A stretch of DNA of 64,000 bases, taken from positions 13,744,611-13,808,610 of the forward strand of contig NC_092576.1 of the NCBI RefSeq assembly GCF_037975245.1, written 5' to 3'. A model generated the notes under the pieces. That model was given only the letters and a program-made list of their open reading frames with translations, searched no databases and was not told the origin of the DNA. This DNA comes from Apostichopus japonicus (lineage: Eukaryota; Echinodermata; Holothuroidea; Aspidochirotida; Stichopodidae). Every line of letters begins with the position of its first letter. The stretch's first letter is position 1. The translations under genes were made by a program, and so were the position numbers. This document shows positions 36,541 through 49,430 of this stretch, in pieces.

Positions 36541-37026
36541 TTGTCCAATTTACCTTGGCTTTGTACTTAAGGAGAGGTGTTATGTATCACCCTCCCCTTT
36601 TAGTGGCTGACCTGTCCATTTCGGTCAAGGTATAAGCAGTCCTGGATATTTCCCTTATACCATTTATATACTAAATGAACCTACTCAAAACATATTCCTC
36701 TCTCTCTTAATCGCTGCCCTTACATATCCGTCACCCCTGGTATGCAGTGAACCAACGTATCTGTTTTGCAAATAGGGGGAGGTACGAAGCCTGCCCACCC
36801 ATTAACAGTGTTTGATATTTAATTTACTATTGTTACCCAACTCCAAAACACCTTCCCCTATCTTTTCGATCTCTACTCTTACCCATTCTTCATCTCCTGG
36901 TATGCAGACTCAATGCATAATCAAATTAAGAGCTACCTCCCGTATTATTTGCATAGTTTTGTTACTTAATTTACAACTGAAATAGACCTTGAAAACATTG
37001 ATGCGATATGTGATGACAATAAATAA

Positions 37027-37068
<42 letters not shown>
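36541..37068. repeat. Repeat related to 42.9-43.6 kb unit, ending in (AT)n
   Basis: Two tandem-like copies containing CTGGTATGCAGTGAACCAA or a variant, a GGGAGGT/ACCTCCC block and CACCTTCCCC precede (AT)n at 37030-37070. The word order matches the 347-bp tandem units at 42874-43582. Confidence 0.55.
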
Positions 37069-37073
<5 letters not shown>

Positions 37074-37329
37074 AAGCTACATATCAAAACCCTATACTCC
37101 AAATTTGGAGTTCCACGATTGTTTCTTTGCTGTTTTAATTAAGTTAATTACCAAGTTCATCCCGTACGAGAATGACGTCACGGGGGGAACCGCCAATGTT
37201 ACCAAAACTAAATAGGCCTAATATGCTAACCGATATCAAAGCCGTAAACAATACGTCACGGACAGTTAACAAAATATCATATGAGAATGGGTGCACAACA
37301 GTACAAGAAAGTTTCGTGTTCGTCAAACA

Positions 37330-38848
37330 CTGTATACAGCGATAGCTTAGTACCAGTGCACTCAGCCAGCCTAGCTGCTAAGTAAAGATTGGCTTGGACC
37401 TTCGAGCGAATCTTATGTGTGCAGTGCGCACTTCACTAGTTAAAGTTTCGTTTCCTATCGCCTATCCACGCAACTTGGACTTGGAACACCAACAGCTCGC
37501 CGTCTATAAGACAATGCCGTTCCTTCTCTACTTGGAGAAAGTATCTTCAAATCTCGAGGAGATATAGAAACAAGTAGACCAGTAGTTGCGAAGCTGGATC
37601 GGAAAAGAGTAAGTGTATTTTCTGGCCTAGACCTACAACAAGGACTAACTTATTATTATTAGTAACTTCCAGTAGGCTAATTCTTATAATTTCGTTCAGT
37701 TAGTTAGGCCTTAAATTAGGTATGGCGACGATAAAGTTAGGCGTAGGCTAGGGCTAACTAAACTTTAATCAGTGGTACATCATGAAAACTCCAGAATAAC
37801 AAGCATCAGATGTTTACATGTCATTTTTCCCAATAATGTGCTCCCACCTATCTTCATACTCAGAGTCATAGCTCATATGTTGCACAGTAAATGACATCCT
37901 TATATTTTGCCATTTTTGGTGGTAGGGCTGCAATTTTTGTTACAAGAGAAAACGCTAGTGACAGGTGCTTTCAAAAAAATCAAACTGCTTTCTTAAATGA
38001 ACTTTCATAACTTCCTTGTTATTTTCTTTCCCAATTTTCACTACTTAGATTAATCTAGAAGCTGTTCCCGCATCCAACTGCAGTGAAAATACAAAGGCAG
38101 GATTCTGCAGAATGTACATCTCCATCTAAAGGTAGCATGATCTTATACATGAACTTGGAATTACCGAAAAACAGTTGGGAAATGGGTGAGGGGAGGGTGG
38201 TGACAGGCATTAAAGATTTAAGTAGTCGGTTTTGAACGGGATACAAGGAATCTCCACCAGTAAAACATCGAGGAATGTATATGGGGGGCAAGGTACCTGA
38301 CAAAAAGAAGGCAGCAGTATTACGCCCGAAAGGTCCCCATAAATAGGCATAAATGATGGGGAGGGGGTGGGGGGAGAAGTGTAATGTGGTGGAGAAGTGT
38401 AAGCTAGGGTAATACAAGGAAGAATGGAAAACTTTCATACATCTATAGAGTATTCTATAGCAGAAGTGAGTACAGGGGCCAAAAAGTAGGAGGATATGCG
38501 CTTCTTGAGAAAAGATAAGTGAACCATCTAGGCAGCTGACCCCTGTACAAGAGCAGCCTACTGTATGTGTGTGGTATAATAAGCGTTTATTCTAATTTCA
38601 GTGAATGTAACACATGTAGAAGTCCAGTGTTCATTGGTTCCCCTACCACCATTGAAGTTGCTGACTGGACCCACAGAGACATGAACACCATCAAAGCAAC
38701 CAGAGCCATCTCACAGTGGCGATGATGGTCCGTCTGCTGCTGTGGCATCCTCATCGGGATACACCGAAAAACCGCCAGGTAGTCCGGACTACACTCCATC
38801 AGTTTACTCACCTGATGAATCTGAACATGACAAAGATGACGCTTCAAG
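37330..38848 (+). CDS. Left-hand gene of the Kolobok-like element, partial exons
   Basis: A leader exon seems to end at 37609 before GTAAGTG; its only ATG (37514) opens a short frame. A later segment, 38667-38848, is open in one frame ending at a GTAATT donor. It encodes an acidic, Ser/Pro-rich linker with DDGPSAAVASSSGYTEKPPG and DESEHDKDDASR. Such linkers commonly follow the DNA-binding domain of THAP-type transposases, but no zinc finger or catalytic domain is readable here. Position and direction fit the transposase gene. The call is weak and rests on the exon ends and composition. Confidence 0.3.
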
Positions 38849-40549
38849 GTAATTTTCAAGATTGATAGTAGATAAGTCTGGCAAATTAATTGGTGCTATC
38901 ACTCTCTGGAAAGAGGATCATTATTAATTTTTACACCAACACTGTGGGGCAGTCTGGAATGTGTGGTGAGGCCATCAGTCTTTACTTCAATTAGCGTATA
39001 CATACTGTATCTTGTAGAGTTGTCACAGCGGTATGTGAACAAGAAATAAAGGCACAAACAAGTAGTTGGATTTAACAGAGTATATTATATCTTCACTTGG
39101 CTGGATATCTGCTACTGAATACAAATGGTGAAAGTTGCATCTTATACACTCTTTTACCATGGATTACAAGGGGATGGGACAGGATGTAAAACTCTGTCCA
39201 CATGTTTACTTTACTACATAACAGTGGTTAAGCTACTGAGACAATGACCACACATCCTGCTGAAGATTACATAATCCATAATATTAGGTGCACAAACAGG
39301 TGAAGGGTTTTTGTTGTAATCAGTAAAAAGTATATTGGAATTGTTCAGGCACAAGTTGTCAGGTAAAACCTGACCCTTGTATCCATACCAATCAAGGTGT
39401 ATCAGCTGTCGCCATAGTTGGGCATCCAAAGACTTGACTGACAACTGTGCATTGTGCCATTACTATTGACCGAAATGGAGTGATTGGAATGCCTCTATCT
39501 AAATGGTATGTTTTGATGAGCTATTATTATATTATTCTTCATATTTTTACTATTCTACAGATTACGTATGGGAACTTTTTGACTGCTTGCACAACTTCTG
39601 CAGAAGTGGAACTCTGGGAGAGGAGTTCATCCGAACAATGAGGATGCCATAAAACAACACCGAAGCAGATTTCAAAAGCTTTGCTGAAGTGGTTGATGGC
39701 CTCCCAATTTCTAATTTTGTTTCATTGTAGTGGGGAGCAATCAACTCTGTGAATCGTCTGTTCACATGATGTTTTGGCACAGCTGCAGAGCAGTGTTAAT
39801 TAACAGGTCGCTACCAGCCTTTAGGGAAGTTGCTAAAGTATTACATTAAAGTTTTACTTACATCTGGTTTCCATTGTAACTAACTAAATGATAACATTAT
39901 ATTTAAACAAAAGATCCTATGACAAGTATTCCTCTCTAGAGAGCTGAGACTTCATAAATATCAGTCTCATGCGGACTTAATATTTGGTGTTTCAAACATG
40001 TTGCCAATTTTTTGTTTTTCTCGAAATGAATTGACAGAAATTTGCTGTTTGTTCCCCGCATGGGATAAAATGTGATTTTTTTTATCCCATTTATGATCAA
40101 GTAACCTTGATATTCCATGGATTAATGAACAATTTCAGATTGATTATTATTAAACTTTTATTAAAATGAAAGCCTAAGCTATCCAGATCCCATTGACATA
40201 GTGGTTTAGGCTACTTTATTCAAACTGCTCTTCTATTTTAACTTAGTATATTTGAGATTTCAATCATCCAGATTTTGTTGGCAGGCTACTAGAAGTGACA
40301 GCTTTGCTTACAAGAGAGAATACATACAAAAAATTAACTTGAGTTTTAATTATTTATTACTGTTATGTACTTCCCAAACTTGAAAATGTAAAATTTCATC
40401 CAGATTGTAGTTAATACCATGAACCAGAAAAAATGTATGCTGGAATTCCAAAATGTTCACCATTCAGCCACAAAACAGACAGGACTGAACCCTGTTTCAT
40501 TAAACTTTACAGAAATGATAGTTTGACTTGGCATACAAAGTCCACATTC

Positions 40550-41744
40550 TCACAGTCTTGGTAATTTAAACCCTTCATACTGTTCAGATGGAAAAGCTGC
40601 TCGAATCCTCCTTACCGCACAGGATGGGAGAACAACACGAACCTCCTTCCCTAAAAACTGCCAGCACATCCGTACAAGTTGTCTGTATGCTGTGTGTCTG
40701 CATTTCCTGTAAAATAATCATATGAAAACCAGCTATGAAAGATGAAGACACACAAAAGCTTGGTATCCATCTGGGGACGTCAATTTTAAAATTAATCTCC
40801 ATATGATTTCCAGAATTTTGATTGGCCCCTAAATCTGCCTCCCCTAAAATTTTAGGCCTAGCAATGCAATTTACACAAACTGATCATTGAATCTCGGTGA
40901 CTAAAATTTGTAAATGGATCATGCCCACGCATGGTGGACATTTTTTTGTGTGGCATTTGGTTCCGTGGCTCAGTGTTAATGACTACTATGTCGGTCAGCA
41001 TGATAAGGGTTAACCTCAAGGACATTGCACCAGTTTTTGTTTTTGCACAAAATGTCCTAATCAGAAGCAGGTTTTGAACTTGGTGCACACATTTTCTTGA
41101 TCTAATCTATATCTTAATGTAATTCCCTTCACAACAAAACTAAACTATGAATACAAGCACACCCTCTGTTTTGTTACATCATTCAACAGCAGGTCAGAGC
41201 AATGAATAAAGGTATACAACAAATATAATGTATTCTCTACTCATGGATGCTATTTTCCTGTGCACGGCCACCATAATGTTGACGGTACACCTAGTGGGCT
41301 GTCTGTAGCACCCATGGGTTCAGGCACACAGCTTCAAAACCTGGGTGTAAGGTGATGCATGCAGCACCTTCTTCATCCATCACATTCCTTACTTTTTCTA
41401 TTTTCCTGCAGCATCTACACTCCCTTGCTGTAGGCATCACAGCACACTGGCCACAATGACTCCTGTAAACAATGCAAACCAGTTCAAATGATAAAGAGCC
41501 AATTTTCAATGACTTCATAGCGGCCTATGATTGGGGCATACTAACATGTCAAAACAGAAAAAAAAACCTCTGAAGGGCTGTCTACAATTGAAGCTCCTTA
41601 TAAGTGAAGGAGGGAGTAGCCTCTTCTTAGAGTTCTTGCCTCTGTTGGGACATTGCTGCAAAGATCGTCGACCATGTCCTCAATTTCCCTGAATTCTTCG
41701 CTATTGCTATCTGAATACTGTGTGTCAATGCCACCTGCAGCCAT
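40550..41744 (-). pseudogene. P2X7 C-terminal (ballast) domain gene, one in-frame stop
   Basis: Three pieces on the minus strand. The first runs from ATG 41744 (MAAGGIDTQYSDSNSEEF) through an acidic helix; its junction to the next is unclear because TAA follows at about 41598. Exon 2, 41241-41462, after TTTACAG, carries HCGQCAVMPTARECRCCRKI and ITLHPGFEAVCLN, then VLQTAH, an in-frame TAG (41291-41293), and VYRQHYG. Exon 3, 40550-40706, joins in phase (GA+G) and reads CRHTAYRQLVRMCWQFLG, VVLPSCAVRRIRAAFP, then YEGFKLP to TGA. The Cys/His spacing, PGFE block and LPSC..RIR..FP...Y.GFK ending match the cytoplasmic zinc- and nucleotide-binding ballast domain of P2X7 receptors. No channel part is present. 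The gene starts about 420 bp inside the right inverted repeat of the TTAA element. The TAG suggests this copy is dead, unless it is a sequence error. Confidence 0.8.
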
Positions 41745-42614
41745 TTCGCGATATGTATAAGCTATGCTGTGTTTGTGTGCTGTGTATATATGCGTACTAC
41801 AGTGCGTGTATAGAAACTGTATGTGGTAGCAACAAGCAGTTCCATGCGACGATATCATGCACTTTCGACTTGGTAAACAAATGACGTCATTTGTTGTCGA
41901 CTTTCCCTGAACGAGTCAATCTAGCCGATTTTTTTTTTGCGGAGTTTATGTTGCTTGATAGGAAGAAAATGCAAGGAATTTATGAAAACAGATATCATTA
42001 GATGTTTTGTTCGATGTCTTATGTATCAATTTGTGATTTTTCATCTTAATACAAATCTTAACTTTCTTGTAACAGACTGCTGAAAAAAAAGAAATATTTT
42101 CGAGAAGTTTGAGATTTCTACATGCCCAATGCACTGCGCAGAACATACAGTTTGCACTCTTCTGCGATCCCCCCGTGACGTCACTGAAGCTATTACGTAA
42201 TAGTACTTTTTACCGATTTCTACCCCTTTGGAGACGGAAAAAAATCGCGGTGTTGGGTTTTTCTTAATGTAAGAATTGTTAAGTTTAATATTATGTAAAG
42301 TCAAGTCTACGTGTCACTTGACCTTTAAAGAGAGTCTCCTTATAAAAGACTTAAATGCTGACTTAAATAGAAACGTAGCGAGCTACGGGTTGGAGCTATT
42401 CAAATCCCTATTTCCTTTTTATTGCTGGTTGTTCTAATCATTCCTAGTTTAAAAATTCACTCATGTTTATCACTATTGTTGCCTTCGGATGTATATTGGC
42501 CCTTATATTTAATTGATCCTGTACAATTGCCTGACGATGTAGTGGTGACCACTCCGAAGTATAGCAGTATATGTCTTTGTTAAAAATATTCGCTTGTATA
42601 TCTTTGATATTATC

Positions 42615-42857
<243 letters not shown>

Positions 42858-42873
42858 GAGGTATATGTATATA

Positions 42874-43582
42874 TGTAGAGGTTAAAAAACACCCCATATT
42901 TTGGTAGGGGGGAGGGGGGCTGTGAATCATTTCCATTTGTTTTATATGCAACTAAGGGGAGAGGGATGTGCTGCTTTTCCTTTCGTCTATGGGTTACATG
43001 CACATTAACTTCAAAGTTAATATTCTAGGATAATGTCACAAATAACCCTTTGTGTCCAGGGCCCACCCTGTCCCATCTTTCCCCCCTAGCATGCAGTGAA
43101 CCAATGCAAAAACATGTGGGAGCTTCTTCCCTTAATTATTCCATAATTTGTTTTGTTTTTTTACACCAGATTAATACCAGCCTAACACATTAATGCCATA
43201 TCAACAAATGCTAAATGTAAGTAGAGGTTAACATACACCCCATTTTGAGGGGCTGTAAATTATTTATCTTTGTTTTTTTCATGCTGTTAAGGGAAAGGGT
43301 GTTCTGGCCTTCCTTTTGTTCATTTGTAACATGTAAATTACATCAAAGTTAGTATTGTAGGATATTTACTACAATAACTTTACCTATATACAATGTTACA
43401 CAACTCCGATACAATTTCTCCCTTGTTTCCAGCCTCACCCCTTACCTCCTCCTCTTTCTCCTCCAACCCTTGCGTGCAGTGAAGCAATGCAAAATACCAT
43501 TGGGAGCTGCCTCCTTTATCTATTGCATTTCTTTCCTTTACACCAGCTATATATCTTTAAAACATTAATGCCATATCTGATA
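42874..43582. repeat. Two tandem 347-bp repeat units
   Basis: Units starting at 42874 and 43221 share GTAGAGGTTAA, a GGGGGCTGT/GGGGCTGTAAAT block, GCAGTGAA(C/G)CAATGCAAA, GGGAGCTGCCTCC-like text and ACATTAATGCCATATC. Both are followed by dinucleotide runs. The family also occurs at 36.5-37.0 kb. Confidence 0.75.
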
Positions 43583-44560
<978 letters not shown>

Positions 44561-46489
44561 TATATATTTATACATATATGTATATATATATATATAGAGA
44601 GAGAGAGGTGGAGAGAGAGGTGGAGAGAGAGAGGTGGATAGTGGTGGAGGCATAGAAAAGTGTGACTGTTGGTATTATAATCATCACGCTGAGCTTGTTA
44701 TAAGTCGTTTTTATGCTTTGTAATAGTCAGCCACATCCTCTGTTATCAATATATTATTATGCCTTACTCACTTGCCTCAATGATTGTCTTTTTTGCCAGT
44801 TTATAATTGTTTACAATTAGAATTTCAATGGACATTGCCTAATCTTAAACAATTGTAAAAGAGATAATGCACTGCCCTGGAAACGTTGTTTCATCCAATG
44901 AAAATCAATCTAAATCATATAAGGAACGATTAAATCAGACGAAAATATTAATCTTAGGAGAAGGATAAATGTGCCTATTTATAAAAGTAATACTAATAAT
45001 AATAATCACGTCATTATTAAAAATACGTGCACATGTTTTACTGTTTAGCACTATATTTTGCCCCCTTTCCACTGTTTTGCACTCCATTTTGCACCGTTGA
45101 ACTACTCGATATTTAGAAGACTTATACTCACTGAGTAGGCTAAAGGCTTCCTTAGACTGAGGAGTAAGTTATAATAACTAATGTGATGTTGTTTATTACA
45201 TGGTTTTGTTAGATTGGCGCAGAATTTCAACCAACGGAACATGCATTTTTTCAACTTTGAAACTAGATACAGATTGGAAGCTCGAAGCCGACACTTTCTA
45301 ACCCTCTCACACTCCGCCATCCACTGAATTATTTAATATGGCTCGACTTATACGCACTCTACATAGGATCCATTCAATAGACGAACTTCGTTGTAGCTCA
45401 CTCGTTCTTCACACACTCTAACAAATCTATGTTGTAAAAAGCGTTTACAGGTAAGGTACCACGACAAATTGTTCCATTGACGTAATACACTAGATTCGTC
45501 ACTTTTCAAAGGCTGCTAGAGTTTATAGGTAAGAAGCTTTCAACTGAGATGTCCTCGTACCCATCAAATGATAGTTGATAGCTTGGGCTATTTTGTCACA
45601 TATGATTTAAGCACCATCTCCGTTTAAAAGAGGTGAACGAGGTGGGTCAGCTAGAAGAGTCGGACGTTTAGCACAGTACTTCCCAACCCATCAGTCAGCT
45701 CTCGTAATCACCTGTTTCATCCAGGAATTACAAAAACGCCTCATATCGCCTTAAATAGTTTATCTCTGTTTAGACCTTAAAATGTTAATGTCATCCTCTT
45801 CAACATCCAATCATTAAAGAGAATGATGATGACTGTAAACATGTGAAAATAAATGTCCATATGGAACTACTTAAGCGGGACGGTACTCTTTCAGGCGGAT
45901 GTAAAACTACTTTTAACAGCGCTATTTTACCTATACGCTTTCTCGTTCGTATGCATGATAACTCGTGTTTATAACAAGTATGAGTGTACATCCTTTATTG
46001 AAAACGCGTATAAACACTTTCCGTTCGTTTAAACTTACGTAGGTTTTAAACTGAGATACCTAGTCAATATGTAACACTCAATTCCCGGTTTCCATTTTGG
46101 TAATTTTTGGTCGATCATAGGTTTGAAAACTCATTATTCTGTCAGCAACTCTAGGGGAAAAAAAGCAGAATTTCGTTAAAAGCAAACCCAAAAGCTAATA
46201 CTACGAATAAATCGTTGTCTTGAAAAAAACGTGAAATAGGAAGTTGCTAAGAAAACATAAAGATCTAAAAAATCTGATACTCTTCGATGTTTGTTGAAAT
46301 GTGTGAGAATGTGTTTGATCGGTAAGCGTGTGCTATTTTATAATATCTAGGAATGACATCTAAATTTCTCACCACATTAGGCACGCACATAGCATCATAA
46401 CAGTGTTTCTTCCCTTAAAACCACTGTCTTTTTAGCACTAAAATATACTATATACAAGTATTTGCTTTTGGTTTCTTTCATTTAAATGC
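44561..46489. other. Gene-free stretch with (GA)n and a dispersed repeat
   Basis: An (AT)n run leads into GAGAGAGAGGTGG repeats at 44596-44640. At 45338-45372 the word GGCTCGACTTATACGCACTC with TACATAGGATCCAT recurs near-identically at 48907. The stretch 45465-45600 (CGTCACTTTTCAAAGG..GATAGCTT) recurs at 57240-57370 in the same orientation. I see no gene. Confidence 0.5.
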
Positions 46490-46835
46490 TCCAAAGATGG
46501 TTTTGAGTACAGACCGAGATACCTCTTCCCGTGAAAATTGCGTTTCAAGAGATAGCAGAGTGATTGGTGAGGTGGTAAAATTACTAATGTCAAGATTGCT
46601 GTCGTTACGACAGTAAGTATGGTACCACAGGGAGAAGTTGGCAGCCATGTTCTTACAGTTGTGAGAAAAAAAACCTGAAATTTGGACAACACAGTGTAAA
46701 ACACGGGGCCAATAATGGTTCCAAATATCCACGTATTCTGCAGCTCTAAATTTGGTTGAGACGGAATATTCATCGGCTGTTGGCTTAGATGCCACCATGG
46801 GTACTTAACATGGGCTTGAGGACGTCATCATGTGT
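46490..46835 (+). repeat. Dispersed repeat family F, most complete copy
   Basis: It spans the segments seen separately at 21675-21845 and 23665-23905: ACCGAGATACC, TTTCAAGAG, TCGTTACGACAGTA, AACACGGGGCC, ATGCCACCATGGGTA and a closing GACGTCATC. The apparent 110-residue open frames on the reverse strand are inside the repeat and have no known domain. Confidence 0.75.
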
Positions 46836-46842
46836 GTTGGTT

Positions 46843-46847
<5 letters not shown>

Positions 46848-46889
<42 letters not shown>

Positions 46890-47105
46890 TCGCAGACCCA
46901 CTTTTATTCGCCTAGTCTTATATATCTTGAACATAACCCCTCACTTACAAGTGTCGTCTACAAAGTTCGAAAATGTTTATTGTCTTTTAAATGGCATAAC
47001 CATGTGATACTGCCTTTACCATGGCTTTTTGTAAATTTATGTTGCATATGGACTTTGCAGTTTAAAAGTGACTCTGTAAACCAAATCAATTGAAAGATAA
47101 CCATA
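46848..47105 (+). repeat. (AC)n(AT)n plus dispersed repeat family J, copy 1
   Basis: After (AC/AT)n the text TTATTCGCCTAGTCTTATA..ACATAACCCCTCA..CATGTGAT..ACCATGG..AACCAAATCAATTGAAAGATAACC matches the reverse complement of 59105-59330, including the adjoining AT run. Confidence 0.75.
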
Positions 47106-47350
47106 GGTCATAATGTATTTATGTTAAGGGATCGCGTGTTACTTATGATTGTTTATCTCTTCCATTAGCAGGCAATGGTATCACTGCTCTGTTAACATGT
47201 TTAAGATATTCTAGGAGCTCTAAACTACAAACAATACACTCTGGTGAACTTTCGTTTTATATCTTACATTAGTATATGATATTCTCTTACAAACAGGATT
47301 AGGTATCCCGTAGTGATACAGTGAAATGACCAAAAGGGAAATGCTTTTCA

Positions 47351-47617
47351 CAGGCGCCTAGCGAGGAATTTGCCAAGGGAGGCGAACCTGTACGCAAAAT
47401 ATTAGAGCCGTAGATTCGGCATAGCGTCCAAGAACATTTTTTGGCCCAAAATGCCTCCCAGATCGCTGGAAATGGCACTTCCCAGGCCTTGTACGTTGCA
47501 TCTAAGCATTTTCTATGTTGAAATTACTAGCGATATCATTAAAACATACAAACAAAATTGCTTGAGGGGGGAGGGGCGAACGTCCCCTTCGCCCCCTCTC
47601 CCTTTGCTACGCGCCTG
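47351..47617. mobile_element. Small G-rich-ended element, same family as 30.2 kb
   Basis: CAGGCGCCTAGCGAGG at the left and the complement of CTACGCGCCTG at the right form inverted ends. The interior shares CCAGATCGCTGGAAATGGCA and CTTCCCAG with the nested elements at 30.7 and 31.8 kb. It is 267 bp and non-coding. No target duplication is clear. Confidence 0.6.
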
Positions 47618-49315
47618 GCAATTCCCCAAATATCGCCTTCCCTGAAATATTCACAAAATCTTCCATAACGCTTATTGGAGAATGAAAATGAAAAATAAGT
47701 AACCGAAACTTGACATTTCTTCTTTCAATTAACTTACCAGCCTTGATTTGCAAACAGTCCCTCTTTTACTGATAAACTGGTTCTACAAATTTAATGTAGG
47801 CATGGAACCGGGGGAGGGGTTTAAGAACGTGGGTTGGTATTTGCTTTAGACAGTAGGTATGCGTAGGATTTGATTAGAGAGAGAGAGCTTTAAGTTAGTC
47901 AAATGAGCGACCAAGCATATTTTAAAAGAATATTTCTTTATATGTGAGAGTAACGTTTTCTTCAGTTTGTGATAGAAAACTTCATGAATGGTCTGTCCAA
48001 ACTTTCCTGACAATGGAAAGTAAAATCGGGAAGATCGGAAACATGCAGTAATAAATGCTCTCTCGCACCCTAAATATTATTTTCCTGTCGTGATTTAGAG
48101 GATTTAAACATGTGATATTGTGTCCAAATAGCAGTTATTTGTCAAAAGTCTGTAACCACTAGTATTTATTGATGACAATCGTATCACAAGATGTGTTAAC
48201 AGCGGGTTTGCATGTGAACCTTGAAGAATGTTATGATGAGGTTTTACTTATCACCTTATCGGTGACGTGGCCGTGAATGAAGGCGGTGGCTTTGAAGTTT
48301 GCGGTTCATAGTAAGGTGTATTTGCCATCCAAGTGCAAGCTACGGTTTTACCAACTGAACAAATAAATTGAAAAGATTCCATATTTGAGTTAATTTTATG
48401 TTGGCTTGTTTTTCATTGTTTTGGTAAACGCATATTTACAGTTTAGAATTCAGGCTTAAATGAAACTAAATTATCATGCCTAGCTTATCATATCAGATAA
48501 ACAATTGTTCTTTGCAGCTCTCATGGTTAGCTCATTGATTTTCATACATGCCTATATTTTACAGTTTTTATGTGAAATACGGGATCTTTGGTACCTTTTA
48601 GAGAGCAAATATTTTTTAGAATCTGAAGTTGAACGTAAAATTCACACTTCGGTATGACAGGTCTTGGCCTAGGCTAAGCTGTGAATTTGATGTGGATATG
48701 CCAATCAAAGTTTGGCTGGAAACAGATTGTACCATTAAATTAAATCGTTCCTAGCATACCTAACAACGTTTAAATCATTTATATTAATGCGATATAAATC
48801 GTAATAATAATGCGAAGGAAGTTGGAAATTTGATCAATAATTAAATTGTAAATGGATGAATTTCAACCATTCAATCCTACAAACAGATGAAGATATGATC
48901 CTAAGTGGCTCGGCTTATACGCACTCTACATAGGATCCATGGAGTGTTTTGCTCCATATTTAGGTTTGGTACGTTCATGTTGTACAGACACGCAGGTCTC
49001 TTATAGAAAAGCGTAGAAGAGACATCACATTATCAACTTATACACGAAAATCTGAAAATTACATTGACACATAGTACCAGGTGTGCCGATAAATTTATGA
49101 ATTTTGACATTTTGACAAGATCCAATGAATGGTAAAGATGTTGACAAACAACAAAGCTGATATTACTCTCAATATCACAGTTGTATCGGCCTGCCCCCTC
49201 ATTTACACACACATGTATTCAGGGGTGCACTCTGTACAATCATATCACTTGGGTAATACGCCCTCAATAACAGTTATACAAAGCCAATTTATACGCATTA
49301 ACACACCAGTAGAAT
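47618..49315. other. Gene-free AT-rich stretch
   Basis: It holds a second copy of the GGCTCGGCTTATACGCACTC word at 48907-48945. I see no supported exon or element boundary. Confidence 0.4.
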
Positions 49316-49317
49316 CA

Positions 49318-49430
49318 CTGTGGTCGAGTGGTACGTGACACTGAGATCCAGGGTTCGATTCCTACCTTCGCCTGATGAGTCCCAAAAGGACGAAACCAGT
49401 CATGAAGTGGAATTTTTCTGGTGTGTTATT
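49318..49430 (+). repeat. tRNA-like pol III boxes joined to hammerhead-type core
   Basis: TGGTCGAGTGG (49321-49331) fits a pol III A box and GGTTCGATTCC (49352-49362) is a perfect B box. The spacing is a little short for a real tRNA and no acceptor stem closes, so it is a SINE-like or retroelement-derived segment. The hammerhead-type core follows ten bases after the B box. Confidence 0.6.
49372..49399 (+). ncRNA. Hammerhead ribozyme core motif (activity doubtful)
   Basis: CTGATGA (49372-49378), a perfect stem II GTCC-CAAAA-GGAC (49379-49391) and GAAA (49392-49395) reproduce the conserved hammerhead catalytic core. ACCAG (49395-49399) can pair with CTGGT (49418-49422) as stem III. The base after that U is G, which is not a permitted cleavage position, and I could not build helix I. 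So the core is exact but the motif is probably degenerate or uses flanks I did not resolve. Similar cores are known in schistosome SINEs and Penelope-like elements. Confidence 0.55.

Larger units (their letters stand above)
37070..42324 (-). mobile_element. Second Kolobok-like TTAA element carrying a P2X7-domain gene
   Basis: The right end reads, on the minus strand, TTAA then AGGTCAAGTGACACGTAGAC, close to the left end of the 28.49 kb element (TTAA then AGGCCAAATATGGAGAC). An inner inverted repeat matches well: TGACGTCACGGGGGGAACCGC (37173-37193) against the complement of 42164-42183, similar in placement to the TGACGTCA-containing repeat of the first element. The outermost left end is not found and seems lost in or beyond the (AT)n at 37030-37070. 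Inside are a plus-strand exon set on the left and a minus-strand P2X7-type gene starting near the right end. Confidence 0.65.

Noticed and set aside
38055-38710. Minus-strand pieces resembling a DDE_4 transposase (CFDGVHVSVGPVSNF; GGDSLYPVQNRLL)
   Set aside because: The motifs are suggestive, but spacing is too long, no continuous frame joins them, and an opposite-strand exon with a donor adjoins. Treated as chance until searched.
49318-49365. Functional tRNA gene at the pol III boxes
   Set aside because: Boxes are good but too close together, and no acceptor or anticodon stem forms.
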